The notes under the pieces are model-generated. The model saw only the letters and a list, made by a program, of their open reading frames with translations. It was not told the DNA's origin and searched no databases. A stretch of 64,000 bases of DNA, taken from Micromonospora cathayae. Its GTDB lineage: Bacteria; Actinomycetota; Actinomycetes; Mycobacteriales; Micromonosporaceae. Shown here one piece after another: positions 28,083 through 36,852 of this stretch. The position numbers and the translations under genes were made by a program. Each line of letters begins with the position of its first letter. Within the stretch, counting starts at the first letter, position 1. The stretch spans positions 1,364,001 through 1,428,000 of the forward strand of contig NZ_CP118615.1 in assembly GCF_028993575.1 (NCBI RefSeq), written 5' to 3'.

Positions 28083-29615
28083 GTGACGCTCGACGGTGAG
28101 GCACTGAAGCAACTCCGCAAGCGGGTCCGGGCCGGTGGCGCGGACAAGTACCACGCGGCCAACGCGAACAAGGGCAAACTCTTCGCCCGGGAACGGGTGG
28201 CGCTCCTGGTCGACGAGGGGTCCTTCGTCGAGGACGGGCTCTACGCCAACGCCCTCGCCGACGGGCTGCCCGCCGACGGCGTGGTCACCGGCACCGCCAC
28301 CATCGACGGCCGGCAGGTCTGCCTGATGGCGAACGACTCCACGGTCAAGGCCGGGAGCTGGGGCGCGCGTACCGTCGAAAAGATCATCCGGATCATCGAG
28401 CGGGCGTACGCCACCGGTGTGCCGATGGTCTACCTGGTCGACTCGGCCGGCGCGCGGATCACCGACCAGGTCGAACTCTTCCCCGGTCGGCGCGGGGCCG
28501 GCAAGATCTTCTGGAACCAGGTGCGCGCCTCCGGGGCGATCCCGCAGGTCTGCGCGCTGTTCGGGCCGAGCGCCGCCGGCGGGGCGTACATTCCGGCGTT
28601 CTGCGACGTGGTCGCGATGGTCGACGGCAACGCCAGCATGTACCTCGGCTCCGACCGGATGGTCGAGATGGTCACCGGCGAGAAGACCACCCTGGAGGCG
28701 ATGGGCGGGGCCAAGGTGCACTGCGCCGAATCCGGCGTCGGGCACTTCCTCTGCAAGACCGAGGCCGAGGCGCTCGACGTGGTGAAGCGCTACCTGTCGT
28801 ACCTGCCGGCGAACTGGCAGCAGCAGCCGCCGGCCACCGAGCCGGTCGCCGCGCCGGCCAGGGCGGACCTGGCCGCGCTGGTCCCGGCCAGCGAGCGGCA
28901 GGCGTTCGACATGCGCCGGTACGTCAAGGGGCTGCTCGACGAGGGCAGCTTCTTCGAGATCCAGGCGCTCTGGGCCAAGGAGCTGACCATCGGCTTCGGC
29001 CGGCTGAACGGCGAGGTCGTCGGCGTGGTCGGCAACAACTCGATGTTCAAGGGCGGGGTGCTGTTCGTCGACTCGGCCGACAAGGCGACCCGGTTCGTGC
29101 AGCTCTGCGACGCGTTCAACGTACCGCTGCTGTTCCTCTCCGACGTGCCCGGCTTCATGGTCGGCAGCGCGGTGGAGAAGCAGGGCATCATCCGGCACGG
29201 CGCGAAGATGATCACCGCGATCTCGGAGGCGACCGTACCGAAGATCTGCGTGGTGGTGCGCAAGGCGTACGGCGCGGGCCTCTACGCGATGGCCGGCCCC
29301 GGCTTCGAGCCGGACGCGACGATCGCCCTGCCCACCGCGAAGATCGCGGTGATGGGCGCGGAGGCCGCCGTCAACGCGGTCTACGCCAACAAGATCGCGG
29401 CCATCGCCGACGAGGCTGAACGGGCCGCGTTCGTCGCCGCGAAGCGCGAGGAGTACGAGCGGGACATCGACATCGTCCGGCTCGCCAGCGAACTGGTGGT
29501 GGACACCATCGTCGAGCCGCACGACCTGCGGGCCGAACTGGTCCGCCGGTTCACCGCGGCCCGGAGCAAGGAGCGGCACTTCTCCCGGCGTCGGCACGGC
29601 GTCACCCCGGTCTGA
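28083..29615 (+). CDS. acyl-CoA carboxylase, carboxyltransferase subunit (methylcrotonyl-CoA type)
   Basis: This 510-aa protein has two crotonase-like carboxyltransferase halves. The first contains KLFARERVALLVDEGSF and the acyl-CoA site FGPSAAGGAYIPAF near 165. The second contains SDVPGFMVGSAVEKQGI and KAYGAGLYAMAGPGF near 400. It would transfer carboxyl from biotin to an acyl-CoA. The neighbouring HMG-CoA lyase and acyl-CoA dehydrogenase favour 3-methylcrotonyl-CoA; propionyl-CoA is the alternative. GTG 28083 starts it. Its biotin carboxylase partner is probably the 22946 gene. Confidence 0.9.
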   Translation: MTLDGEALKQLRKRVRAGGADKYHAANANKGKLFARERVALLVDEGSFVEDGLYANALADGLPADGVVTGTATIDGRQVCLMANDSTVKAGSWGARTVEKIIRIIERAYATGVPMVYLVDSAGARITDQVELFPGRRGAGKIFWNQVRASGAIPQVCALFGPSAAGGAYIPAFCDVVAMVDGNASMYLGSDRMVEMVTGEKTTLEAMGGAKVHCAESGVGHFLCKTEAEALDVVKRYLSYLPANWQQQPPATEPVAAPARADLAALVPASERQAFDMRRYVKGLLDEGSFFEIQALWAKELTIGFGRLNGEVVGVVGNNSMFKGGVLFVDSADKATRFVQLCDAFNVPLLFLSDVPGFMVGSAVEKQGIIRHGAKMITAISEATVPKICVVVRKAYGAGLYAMAGPGFEPDATIALPTAKIAVMGAEAAVNAVYANKIAAIADEAERAAFVAAKREEYERDIDIVRLASELVVDTIVEPHDLRAELVRRFTAARSKERHFSRRRHGVTPV

Positions 29616-29655
29616 GCATCACCCGGTCCGAGCGTCACCCGGTCTGAGCCGCAAC
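29608..29655. repeat. three 16-bp tandem repeats across the carboxyltransferase stop
   Basis: CGGTCTGAGCATCACC (29608-29623), CGGTCCGAGCGTCACC (29624-29639) and a third partial unit CGGTCTGAGCCGCAAC follow in tandem. The TGA of the first unit is the gene's stop. This suggests small duplications at the gene end. Confidence 0.55.
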
Positions 29656-29689
29656 CGGGCCGGAGCCACACCCCGGCCCCGGCCCGGTT
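29653..29689 (+). terminator. hairpin between carboxyltransferase and dehydrogenase genes
   Basis: AACCGGGCCGG (29653-29663) pairs perfectly with CCGGCCCGGTT (29679-29689), 37 bases past the stop. It may end or partly reduce transcription into the acyl-CoA dehydrogenase gene. Confidence 0.5.
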
Positions 29690-29765
29690 GGAGCCGACCC
29701 CCGGCACCCGCTGCCGCCGACGTCACGAGCGCCCGGCGGCAGCCCGTCCACACAGGAGGAAACCC

Positions 29766-30920
29766 ATGGACTTCCGGCTCACCGAGGAGCAGGAGGCGCT
29801 GCGGTCCAGCGTCCGGGACTTCGCCCGGGAGGTGGTCGCGCCGGTCATCGCCGAACACTACGAGCAGCACACCTTCCCGTACGAGGTGATCCGCCAGATG
29901 GGCAAGATGGGGCTGTTCGGGCTCCCCTTCCCGGAGGAGCACGGCGGGATGGGCGGCGACTACTTCGCGCTCTGCCTGGCGCTGGAGGAGCTGGCCCGGG
30001 TCGACTCCAGCGTGGCGATCACCCTGGAGGCGGCGGTCTCGCTCGGTGCCATGCCGATCTTCCGGTTCGGCACCGAGGAGCAGCAGCGCAGGTGGCTGCC
30101 GAAGCTGCTCAGCGGCGAGGCGCTGGCCGGTTTCGGCCTCACCGAGCCGGGCACCGGGTCGGACGCGGCCGGCACGCAGACCCGCGCCGTGCTGGACGAG
30201 AAGACGAACGAATGGGTGATCAACGGCTCGAAGGCGTTCATCACCAACTCGGGCACCGACATCACCGCCCTGGTCACCGTCACCGCGGTCACCGGTACCC
30301 GCCCGGACGGTACGAAGGAGCTGTCCACCATCATCGTTCCGTCCGGTACGCCCGGTTTCACCGTCGCGCCTGGGTACTCCAAGGTCGGGTGGAACGCCTC
30401 GGACACCCACGAGCTGACCTTCGACGACTGCCGGGTGCCGGCGGAGAACCTGCTCGGCGAGCGGGGCCGGGGGTTCGCCCAGTTCCTGAGGATCCTCGAC
30501 GAGGGGCGGATCGCCATCGCCGCGCTCGCCGTCGGTCTGGCCCAGGGCTGCGTCGACGAGTCGATCAGGTACGCGAAGGAACGCCACGCCTTCGGCCAGC
30601 CGATCGGCAACTACCAGGCGATCCAGTTCAAGATCGCCGACATGGAGGCGAAGGCACACACCGCCCGGCTCGCCTACTACGACGCGGCGGCCCGGATGCT
30701 CGCCGGTGAGCCGTTCAAGCGGCAGGCGGCCATCGCGAAGCTGCACGCCAGCACGATCGCGGTGGACAACGCCCGGGAGGCGACCCAGATCCACGGCGGC
30801 TACGGCTTCATGAACGAGTACCCGGTGGCCCGGTTCTGGCGGGACAGCAAGATCCTGGAGATCGGCGAGGGCACCAGCGAGGTCCAGCGCATGATCATCG
30901 CCCGCGATCTGGGGCTGTGA
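29766..30920 (+). CDS. acyl-CoA dehydrogenase
   Basis: This 384-aa FAD flavoprotein oxidises short or branched acyl-CoAs to 2-enoyl-CoAs, passing electrons to ETF. Signatures are GFGLTEPGTGSDAAGT (near residue 125), KVGWNASDTHELTFDDCRVP (near 205) and the C-terminal EIGEGTSEVQ with the likely catalytic Glu near residue 368. The context (carboxyltransferase, HMG-CoA lyase) points to isovaleryl-CoA or a related branched substrate, though the sequence alone does not fix this. ATG 29766 follows CAGGAGGAAA. Downstream lies a repetitive region. Confidence 0.92.
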   Translation: MDFRLTEEQEALRSSVRDFAREVVAPVIAEHYEQHTFPYEVIRQMGKMGLFGLPFPEEHGGMGGDYFALCLALEELARVDSSVAITLEAAVSLGAMPIFRFGTEEQQRRWLPKLLSGEALAGFGLTEPGTGSDAAGTQTRAVLDEKTNEWVINGSKAFITNSGTDITALVTVTAVTGTRPDGTKELSTIIVPSGTPGFTVAPGYSKVGWNASDTHELTFDDCRVPAENLLGERGRGFAQFLRILDEGRIAIAALAVGLAQGCVDESIRYAKERHAFGQPIGNYQAIQFKIADMEAKAHTARLAYYDAAARMLAGEPFKRQAAIAKLHASTIAVDNAREATQIHGGYGFMNEYPVARFWRDSKILEIGEGTSEVQRMIIARDLGL

Positions 30921-31004
30921 ACGGAGGCGGGCACCCGAAGCGGCGGGCGCGTCGGCCGTCCGGCCCGGCAGGCCGAGGACGGTCGCCCGCCGCGGCACCG
31001 TAGC

Positions 31005-31078
31005 CCGCCGTCTCCCGCCGTCCGCCGCCCGTCCACGCCGTCCGCCGTCTCCCACCGTCCGCCGCCCGTCCACGCCGT
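31005..31078. repeat. 37-bp tandem duplication in a CCGCCGT-rich tract
   Basis: Bases 31005-31041 and 31042-31078 are identical except for one G-to-A change. Each unit begins CCGCCGTCTCCC and ends GTCCACGCCGT. The surrounding tract (to 31188) continues with shorter degenerate copies. This looks like slipped-strand expansion and is a possible variable-number locus. Confidence 0.8.
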
Positions 31079-31212
31079 CCGCCGTCGCCCGTCGCCCGCC
31101 GTAGCCCGCGCCGCTCCCCGTCGCTCGTCGCCCGGCGTCTCCCGGCGTCCGCCGCCCGCCGTCCGTAGCCCGTCGTCCGGCGTCCGGGCAGCGATGATCG
31201 CTGATCAGATCG

Positions 31213-31242
31213 GAACACACTGTCGGATATTCCACTGTGTTC
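31213..31242. promoter_or_regulatory. inverted repeat upstream of the STAND regulator
   Basis: GAACACA (31213-31219) and TGTGTTC (31236-31242) form perfect 7-bp arms 16 bases apart in a stretch less G/C-rich than its surroundings, 60 bp upstream of ATG 31302. It is a candidate operator or autoregulatory site. Confidence 0.4.
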
Positions 31243-31301
31243 GGTCGGCAGCACGACGGTCGCCTGCCGAACGTCGCACCCGGTCCGTACGCTTCCTGGC
31301 C

Positions 31302-33902
31302 ATGGCTCCGGATCATGACCGTTCGCGGAGTTCGGGTGCCCCGGCCGGCCTGCCGGCACTGGTACGCGGGCACCGGCTCGCCGCCGGCCTGACCCAGGCC
31401 GAGTTGGCGGCCCGGGCCGGCGTCGGCGTACGGACGGTCCGTGACCTCGAGCGGGGCCGGTCGTCCCGTCCCCAGCGAACCACCGTCGACCTGCTCGCCG
31501 ACGCGCTGGGCCTGACCGGAGCGACCCGCCGTACCTTCCTGGCCACCGCCCGGGGACGACTACCGGCCGCACCGACCGACGTACCTACCACCGGCGGCAC
31601 CACCGGCGGACCGGGTGCCGGGGGCATCGCCGGCCCGGCCGCCGACCCCGCCGGCCCGGTGAGCGGGATGGTGCCGGTCGCCCGCTCCGGGACCGACGAG
31701 GCGACCCCGCTGGGTGGGCTGTCGGCGGACCTGCCGCCCCCGGTCGAGCTGGTCGGACGCGACCACGACCGCGCCGAACTGTGCCGGCTGCTCGCCGGGA
31801 AGCGTACGTACCCGGTGGTCAGCCTGGTGGGGCTGGCCGGGGTCGGCAAGTCCGCGCTCGCCCTGGCGGTCACCCGGCAGCTCGCCGACCGGTACCCCGG
31901 GGGGATCGCCGGGGTGCTGGTCGGCGAGGGGTCCGACGTCGACTGTGTCCTCTCCGCGGCGGCGGCGGTGTTCGGGGCCACCGGCCCGGCGGAGCTTGCC
32001 ACCCGGCTCGGTGGCGCTCCCGCCCTGCTCCTCGTCGACGCGGTGGAGCGCGCCCCGGACGCCGTGGCGGGGGCCCTGGACCGGCTCACCCGACTACTGC
32101 CCGAACTGCGGGTGCTCGCGACCGGCCGCCACCCGGTCGGTCTGCCCGGTGAACGGGTCTGGCCGGTACCACCGTTGGACGTGCCCACGGACGACGGGAG
32201 CGACCCGGAACCGGACGCGCTGGCCCGCTGCCCGGCGGTACGGCTCTTCGTGGCCCGACTGGCCCAGGTACGCCGGGAGCCGCCCGCGCCGGAGGAACTG
32301 CCCGCCCTCGCCGCGCTGGTCCGCCGGCTCGGCGGCCTGCCGCTCGCCATCGAGCTGATGGCGGCCCGGGGGCGGATCCTGGACCTCAACGAGCTGTTGG
32401 ACCGGTACGGGCACCGGGTCCTCGACCTGGCCCCGCCGCCGAACCACCGGGAGGCGGTCGCGGTGACCCTGCGGGACGCGGTCGCCACCAGTTACCGGCT
32501 GCTCGACCCGGCCGAACAGGCCGCCCTGCGTCGGCTTGCCGCGTTCCGGAACCGCTGGTCGGTGGGGTTGGCGGAGGACATGCTCGCCGACCATCCGGCG
32601 GGCTCGGGCGGTGACCCGGTGCAGCTGCTGGACCGCCTTCTCGAACTGGGGCTGTTGAGCGTCCAGGGCACCGGACAGCTACGGTTCCGGCTGCTCGACG
32701 CGGTACGGGACTTCGCCGCCGAACAGCTGGTGGCGGCCGGCGAGGAGACCACGGTGCGCCGCCGGCACGCGGAGATCCTGCTGCGGCTGGTGGCCCGTGC
32801 CGAGCCGGAGCTGACCGGCCCGGGTCTGGTCCGCGCCCTGTACCGGCTGGACGAGCTGACCAGCGACATTCTCGCGGCCATCACACACGCGCAGGGCGAC
32901 GACCCGCACACCGCCCTGCGGCTGGCCGCCGGCCTGTCCCGGTGGCTGCGGCTGCGCGGGCGGGACGTGGCCGGCCGGCAGTGGCTGCGCCGCCTGCTGG
33001 ACGACCCGCGTACCGCCGATGCCGGGCCGGCGGTACGGGCGGCGGCGAGCGTGGGGCTGGGCCGGCTCTCGCTGGTGCACGGCGGCGATCCGATGGAGAT
33101 CGAGCCGGTCCGGCACGCGCTCGCCACCTTTCAACGGCTCGGTGACGTGGCGGGGGAGCTCGACGCGCGCGGCGTGCTCGGTACCCTCCTGATCTGCGCC
33201 GGCGCGCACGAGGAGGCCCGCGAGCAGGCGGCGGCCGCACTGGCGATGGCCCGGCGGCACGACCGGGTACGCGACATGGCGATCGCCCAGCGCGGCCTCA
33301 CCTGGCAGGACGTGCGGTCCGGTGACCTGTCGGCGGCCCGCCGGCGGTTGGCGTCGGTCGACCGGCTGGCCGGGCAGTGCGGGGAGCCACGGATCCGGGC
33401 GTTGGCCCGGGCGGATCTGGCCGAGGTGGCCCGGCTGGAGGGCCGGTACGCGGACGCCGTCGAGCACGGTCGCGCGGCGGTGGCGGCGCTCGCCGAGCTC
33501 GGTGACCCGGGGCACCGCCGACGGGCCCTCGGTACGGTGGGGCTCGCGTTGGCCCAGGCCGGGCGCTTCGACGAGGCCGGTGCGGTGTTGGTGGAGCTGC
33601 GGGCCACGGTGCCGGGGCAGCGGGAGGTCGTGCGTGCCGAGGACGGGCGGTGCGCGTTGCTGGAGGCGACCGTCGCGCTGCACCGGGGGAACCGGGAGCT
33701 GGCGGCGGAGTGGTTCGCGGTGGCGGCGGCGACCCGGGCCGGGCGGGGCTGGCGTGACGTGGTCGAGTCACTGGTCGGGCTGGCCGCGAGTACCGGGGAT
33801 CCCGCGATGCTCGACCGGCTCGACGGGGTGTGCCGGGAGAGCGGCATCCGGTTGTTGCCGCAGGAGGAGGCGCTGCTCTACGCGTTGACGGCGGGTCGGT
33901 GA
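31302..33902 (+). CDS. XRE-type regulator with NB-ARC/STAND ATPase and TPR-like repeats
   Basis: This 866-aa protein has an N-terminal helix-turn-helix at about residues 17-72 (LTQAELAARAGVGVRTVRDL) and a Pro/Gly/Thr-rich linker. A STAND NTPase core follows, with Walker A GLAGVGKSA (~177-185), Walker B LLLVDAVE (~244) and GGLPLAIELMAARG (~345). About 300 residues of helical TPR-like repeats (550-866) complete it. Such proteins use nucleotide-dependent assembly to sense a signal and control transcription, often of secondary metabolism. There is no SARP domain, unlike AfsR. ATG 31302 was chosen because the conserved HTH follows it. No gene cluster it would obviously control is adjacent. Confidence 0.82.
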   Translation: MAPDHDRSRSSGAPAGLPALVRGHRLAAGLTQAELAARAGVGVRTVRDLERGRSSRPQRTTVDLLADALGLTGATRRTFLATARGRLPAAPTDVPTTGGTTGGPGAGGIAGPAADPAGPVSGMVPVARSGTDEATPLGGLSADLPPPVELVGRDHDRAELCRLLAGKRTYPVVSLVGLAGVGKSALALAVTRQLADRYPGGIAGVLVGEGSDVDCVLSAAAAVFGATGPAELATRLGGAPALLLVDAVERAPDAVAGALDRLTRLLPELRVLATGRHPVGLPGERVWPVPPLDVPTDDGSDPEPDALARCPAVRLFVARLAQVRREPPAPEELPALAALVRRLGGLPLAIELMAARGRILDLNELLDRYGHRVLDLAPPPNHREAVAVTLRDAVATSYRLLDPAEQAALRRLAAFRNRWSVGLAEDMLADHPAGSGGDPVQLLDRLLELGLLSVQGTGQLRFRLLDAVRDFAAEQLVAAGEETTVRRRHAEILLRLVARAEPELTGPGLVRALYRLDELTSDILAAITHAQGDDPHTALRLAAGLSRWLRLRGRDVAGRQWLRRLLDDPRTADAGPAVRAAASVGLGRLSLVHGGDPMEIEPVRHALATFQRLGDVAGELDARGVLGTLLICAGAHEEAREQAAAALAMARRHDRVRDMAIAQRGLTWQDVRSGDLSAARRRLASVDRLAGQCGEPRIRALARADLAEVARLEGRYADAVEHGRAAVAALAELGDPGHRRRALGTVGLALAQAGRFDEAGAVLVELRATVPGQREVVRAEDGRCALLEATVALHRGNRELAAEWFAVAAATRAGRGWRDVVESLVGLAASTGDPAMLDRLDGVCRESGIRLLPQEEALLYALTAGR

Positions 33903-34368
33903 CATCCTCGGAGGACCGCGGTGTCACCGACGGCGCGAGCCGATCCGCCCAGCAGGCCGGGGCGACGCGTGATCCGGGCCGCGAGCAGCCCGAGGGCGGT
34001 CGGCAGGGTGGCCGGGTCGGTGCCGTGGATGCCGGCGGGCCGGGAGTCCGGTCCGTGCCGTGGATCCGGGCGGTCCGGTGAGTCCGGGCCGTGTCGTACC
34101 CGGTGCGTGGCGGTGCGCCGGGTCGGTTCGTGCCACGCGCCCGGTGCGGTCAGGGATGGCGCGAGCGAAGAAGCCCCCTGTGGTGCTACCCCTCGCTCAT
34201 CGCTCGCGCCGTCACCCCCCGGTGTGTCCCCGCTGGAACGAAGGTTAGCGGTGACCCTCCGGCGCTATTGTCCGATTGATCCAAGAAGATGGAGTGTGCT
34301 GGTCAGTTCTGCCGGTCGTTCTGCCGGTGTGCTCCCCCCGGGCCACCGGATGTCTGCCGGGTTCTTCG
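33903..34368. other. 466-bp intergenic region between STAND and MarR genes
   Basis: No gene is supported. The first 200 bases hold degenerate direct repeats of GTGCCGTGGAT/GTCCGG units. A long hairpin element follows at 34158-34210. The rest shows nothing clear. Confidence 0.55.
34158..34210. repeat. 53-bp element with 11-bp perfect terminal inverted repeats
   Basis: GGCGCGAGCGA (34158-34168) and TCGCTCGCGCC (34200-34210) enclose 31 bases that include CCCCCTGTGGTGCTACCCC. It could be a terminator for the + strand regulator or MarR gene transcripts, or a small dispersed palindromic element. Confidence 0.5.
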
Positions 34369-34905
34369 TCAGCGTCGTCGGCCCGGGCGGGCACCCGGGG
34401 CCGTCTCCACCAGGCGGTCGTCCGTCGGCGCGGGCTCGCCGCTACCTGCGGTGGCCCCCGGGTGTACGGCGTCCCGGACCTTGCGCAGGGCGTGCAGCAG
34501 AGCTTCCAGTTCCGCCGGTTCGAGTTGCCCGGTGAACCACTGCTCGATGATGGTCAGGTGTCCGGGCAGTGTCTCGTTGAGCCGGTCCAGGCCGGATCGG
34601 GTCACCACCGCGTAGGAACTGCGTCGGTCGGAGGGGCAAGCCCGGCGGCAGAGCAGCCCGTCGCGCTCCATCCGGTCCACCACCCGGGTCACGCCGCTGG
34701 TCGACAGCGACGTCTGGGCGGCCAGGTCGGTCATGCGTAGTTGGTTTCCGGGGGACCGGGCGAGTCGGGTGAGGACTTCGAACTCGACCGGGCTGAGTCC
34801 GTGCTCCTCGTACTGGGTGGCGAATCGTGACGACAGGCCGGCGTGCGCCTCGACGAGCAGGCCGACGGCGGTTATCCGGGGGTCGTCCAAGACGTTCTTG
34901 GTCAC
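34369..34905 (-). CDS. MarR family transcriptional regulator
   Basis: This 178-aa winged-helix regulator has the recognition region MTDLAAQTSLSTSGVTRVVD and the wing GLLCRRACPSDRRSSYAVVT (the DRR motif is typical of MarR). A C-terminal dimer helix and a disordered Arg/Pro tail follow. GTG 34905 starts it. MarR proteins usually repress themselves and a divergent gene in response to phenolic or oxidative signals. The divergent gene here encodes the glutamate-cysteine-ligase-like protein (35361), and an inverted repeat lies between them (34945-34959). Confidence 0.87.
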   Translation of the reverse strand: MTKNVLDDPRITAVGLLVEAHAGLSSRFATQYEEHGLSPVEFEVLTRLARSPGNQLRMTDLAAQTSLSTSGVTRVVDRMERDGLLCRRACPSDRRSSYAVVTRSGLDRLNETLPGHLTIIEQWFTGQLEPAELEALLHALRKVRDAVHPGATAGSGEPAPTDDRLVETAPGARPGRRR

Positions 34906-35360
34906 TCGCGCATCCTAACAGTCATTGTCACAAGGAATATCCCATTCAAGATAGTTGAACACAGAACTAAGTGACTGGTCAGTATTGGACCTCGACATCA
35001 TTACTTAGGGATACAAGTCGGACCGACGCGGCGATCGACACGTGCGTGATGTGGCCTTTCGCACCGGATCACGGCCCGCCCCCGGGCGGTAGGGTGGCCG
35101 TACCGGAGATCGACGAGCGTGGCGGGGCAGGTGCGAATTGTCACGAGTCGTTCGACGCCCGGCCGGTGCCGGACCGCCCCCACCTGGGTAGTGAGAGGGC
35201 GGGCACGTCCCCACCGGGCCGTCGTCGTCCCGGTGGCCACCACCGGAGGTGGCCTCTGGTTCTGGTGAGGCCGGCGTTCTTGACGGGATAATTCACCAAA
35301 TGCGCCGTCGCCGGCCGGACTCTCCGGCCGGGCCGACCGCGCCTCGTGCCGGGAGGACAT
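34906..35360. other. 455-bp divergent region between MarR and GCS2 genes
   Basis: No gene is supported. The first ~70 bases next to MarR are A/T-rich for this genome and contain the 34945-34959 inverted repeat. The remaining ~330 bases before ATG 35361 show nothing clear. Confidence 0.55.
34945..34959. promoter_or_regulatory. candidate MarR operator
   Basis: TTCAA-GATAG-TTGAA is a perfect inverted repeat, 40 bp upstream of the marR start. The arm length and 5-bp spacer fit a MarR-type dimer. The surrounding sequence is A/T-rich, as expected of a promoter. Confidence 0.5.
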
Positions 35361-36839
35361 ATGGGCAGGGACGTCGTACAGGGCGCCTTCTCCCGAGAGG
35401 ACCGGGTCCGGTACCGGCAGAAGGTCCGACGATGTCTGGACGTCTTCGCGCTCATGCTCGACGACTTCGGCTTCGACGCGGACCGCCCGATGACCGGGCT
35501 GGAGATCGAACTCAACCTGGTCGATCCGGCGGCGGAGCCGGCGATGCGCAACGAGGAGATCCTCGCCGAGATCGCCGACCCGCTGTTCCAGACCGAACTG
35601 GGTCAGTTCAACCTCGAACTGAACGCCAACCCCCGACTGATCGGCGGCCGGGGCTTCACCGAGTACGAGGAGGACCTCACCGGCAGCCTCGACCGGGCCG
35701 GCGAACGGGCCGCCCGGTCCGGCGCCACCATCGTCATGGTCGGCATCCTGCCCACCCTGACCGAGCGGCACCTGGTCGCCGACAACCTCTCCACCAACGA
35801 ACGCTACCGGGCCCTCAACGACCAGATCGTGGGCGCGCGGGGCGAGGACATCGAACTCGACATCCGGGGCGTCGAGCGGCTCCAGACCCACACCGACTCG
35901 ATCGCCCCGGAGGCGGCCTGCACCAGCCTCCAGTTCCATCTCCAGGTCGCCCCGGACAGCTTCGCCGACTACTGGAACGCCTCCCAGGCCATCGCCGGGG
36001 TCCAGGTGGCGGTGGGGGCGAACTCCCCGTACCTGTACGGCCGGCAGCTCTGGGCGGAGACCCGGATCGCCCTGTTCGAGCAGGCCACCGACACCCGCCC
36101 CGACGAACTCAAGGCCCAGGGCGTACGCCCGAGGGTGTGGTTCGGTGAACGGTGGATCACCTCGATCTTCGACCTGTTCGAGGAGAACGTCCGGTACTTC
36201 CCGCCGTTGCTGCCGATCTGCGACGACGAGGACCCGGTCGACGTACTGCACGCCGGTGGGGTGCCCGAGCTCAGCGAGCTGCGGCTGCACAACGGCACCG
36301 TCTACCGCTGGAACCGCCCGGTCTACGACATCATGAACGGCCGTCCCCACCTGCGGGTGGAGAACCGGGTGCTGCCCGCCGGGCCGACCGTGGTCGACAT
36401 GCTCGCCAACGCCGCCTTCTACTTCGGGCTCGCGCGCGGGCTCGCCGAGTCCGACCGGCCGATCTGGAGCCAGCTCACCTTCAGCTCCGCCGAGGAGAAC
36501 TTCCACGCCGCCGCCCGACGTGGCATGGAAGCGGTGCTGCACTGGCCGCGGATGGGCGAGGTGCCGGTGACCCAGTTGGTGCTCGACGTGTTACTGCCGA
36601 AGGCGGCGACCGGTTTGGACCGGTTCGGCGTCGACCCCGCCGAACGGGACCGGCTCCTCGGGATCATCGAGCAGCGCTGCCGGACCGGCCGCAACGGCGC
36701 GGTGTGGCAGACCCGCACGGTGTGGGCGGCCGAACGGCACCGCGGCATGGACCGGGCCGCCGCGCTGCACCACATGGTCCAGCGTTACGCCGAACTCCAG
36801 CACACCAACGAACCGGTGCACACCTGGCCCATCGACTGA
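35361..36839 (+). CDS. glutamate--cysteine ligase family 2 protein
   Basis: This 492-aa protein is of the GCS2 superfamily (PF04107), ATP-dependent carboxylate-amine ligases that include plant-type gamma-glutamylcysteine ligase and EgtA of ergothioneine synthesis. Visible motifs are TGLEIELNLVD (residues ~45-55), FNLELNANPRL (~85), TSLQFHLQVAP and NGRPHLRVENRVLPAGPT. No other ergothioneine gene is nearby, and actinobacteria normally use mycothiol rather than glutathione, so the true substrate is open. ATG 35361 follows GGAGGA. It is divergent from the MarR gene and convergent, with a 13-bp gap, with the 36853 gene. Confidence 0.8.
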   Translation: MGRDVVQGAFSREDRVRYRQKVRRCLDVFALMLDDFGFDADRPMTGLEIELNLVDPAAEPAMRNEEILAEIADPLFQTELGQFNLELNANPRLIGGRGFTEYEEDLTGSLDRAGERAARSGATIVMVGILPTLTERHLVADNLSTNERYRALNDQIVGARGEDIELDIRGVERLQTHTDSIAPEAACTSLQFHLQVAPDSFADYWNASQAIAGVQVAVGANSPYLYGRQLWAETRIALFEQATDTRPDELKAQGVRPRVWFGERWITSIFDLFEENVRYFPPLLPICDDEDPVDVLHAGGVPELSELRLHNGTVYRWNRPVYDIMNGRPHLRVENRVLPAGPTVVDMLANAAFYFGLARGLAESDRPIWSQLTFSSAEENFHAAARRGMEAVLHWPRMGEVPVTQLVLDVLLPKAATGLDRFGVDPAERDRLLGIIEQRCRTGRNGAVWQTRTVWAAERHRGMDRAAALHHMVQRYAELQHTNEPVHTWPID

Positions 36840-36852
36840 ACCGTCGCCCCGG

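Larger units (their letters stand above)
30921..31301. other. 381-bp gap: low-complexity repeats, then an inverted repeat
   Basis: No gene is supported. About 30985-31188 is a C/G/T-skewed low-complexity tract built on CCGCCGT-like units, including a 37-bp tandem duplication (31005-31078). It is followed by the inverted repeat at 31213-31242 and the start region of the regulator at 31302. Confidence 0.55.

Noticed and set aside
26331-29597. 1088-codon minus-strand frame across the catabolic cluster
   Set aside because: Antisense to HMG-CoA lyase and carboxyltransferase, which carry diagnostic motifs; no recognisable domain in the antisense product.
30985-31188. CRISPR-like repeats
   Set aside because: Units are contiguous and degenerate, with no spacers of regular length and no cas genes in the window.
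34971-35291. Possible + strand gene in the MarR/GCS2 gap
   Set aside because: GTG start without ribosome binding site, poor codon pattern, overlaps the candidate operator region.
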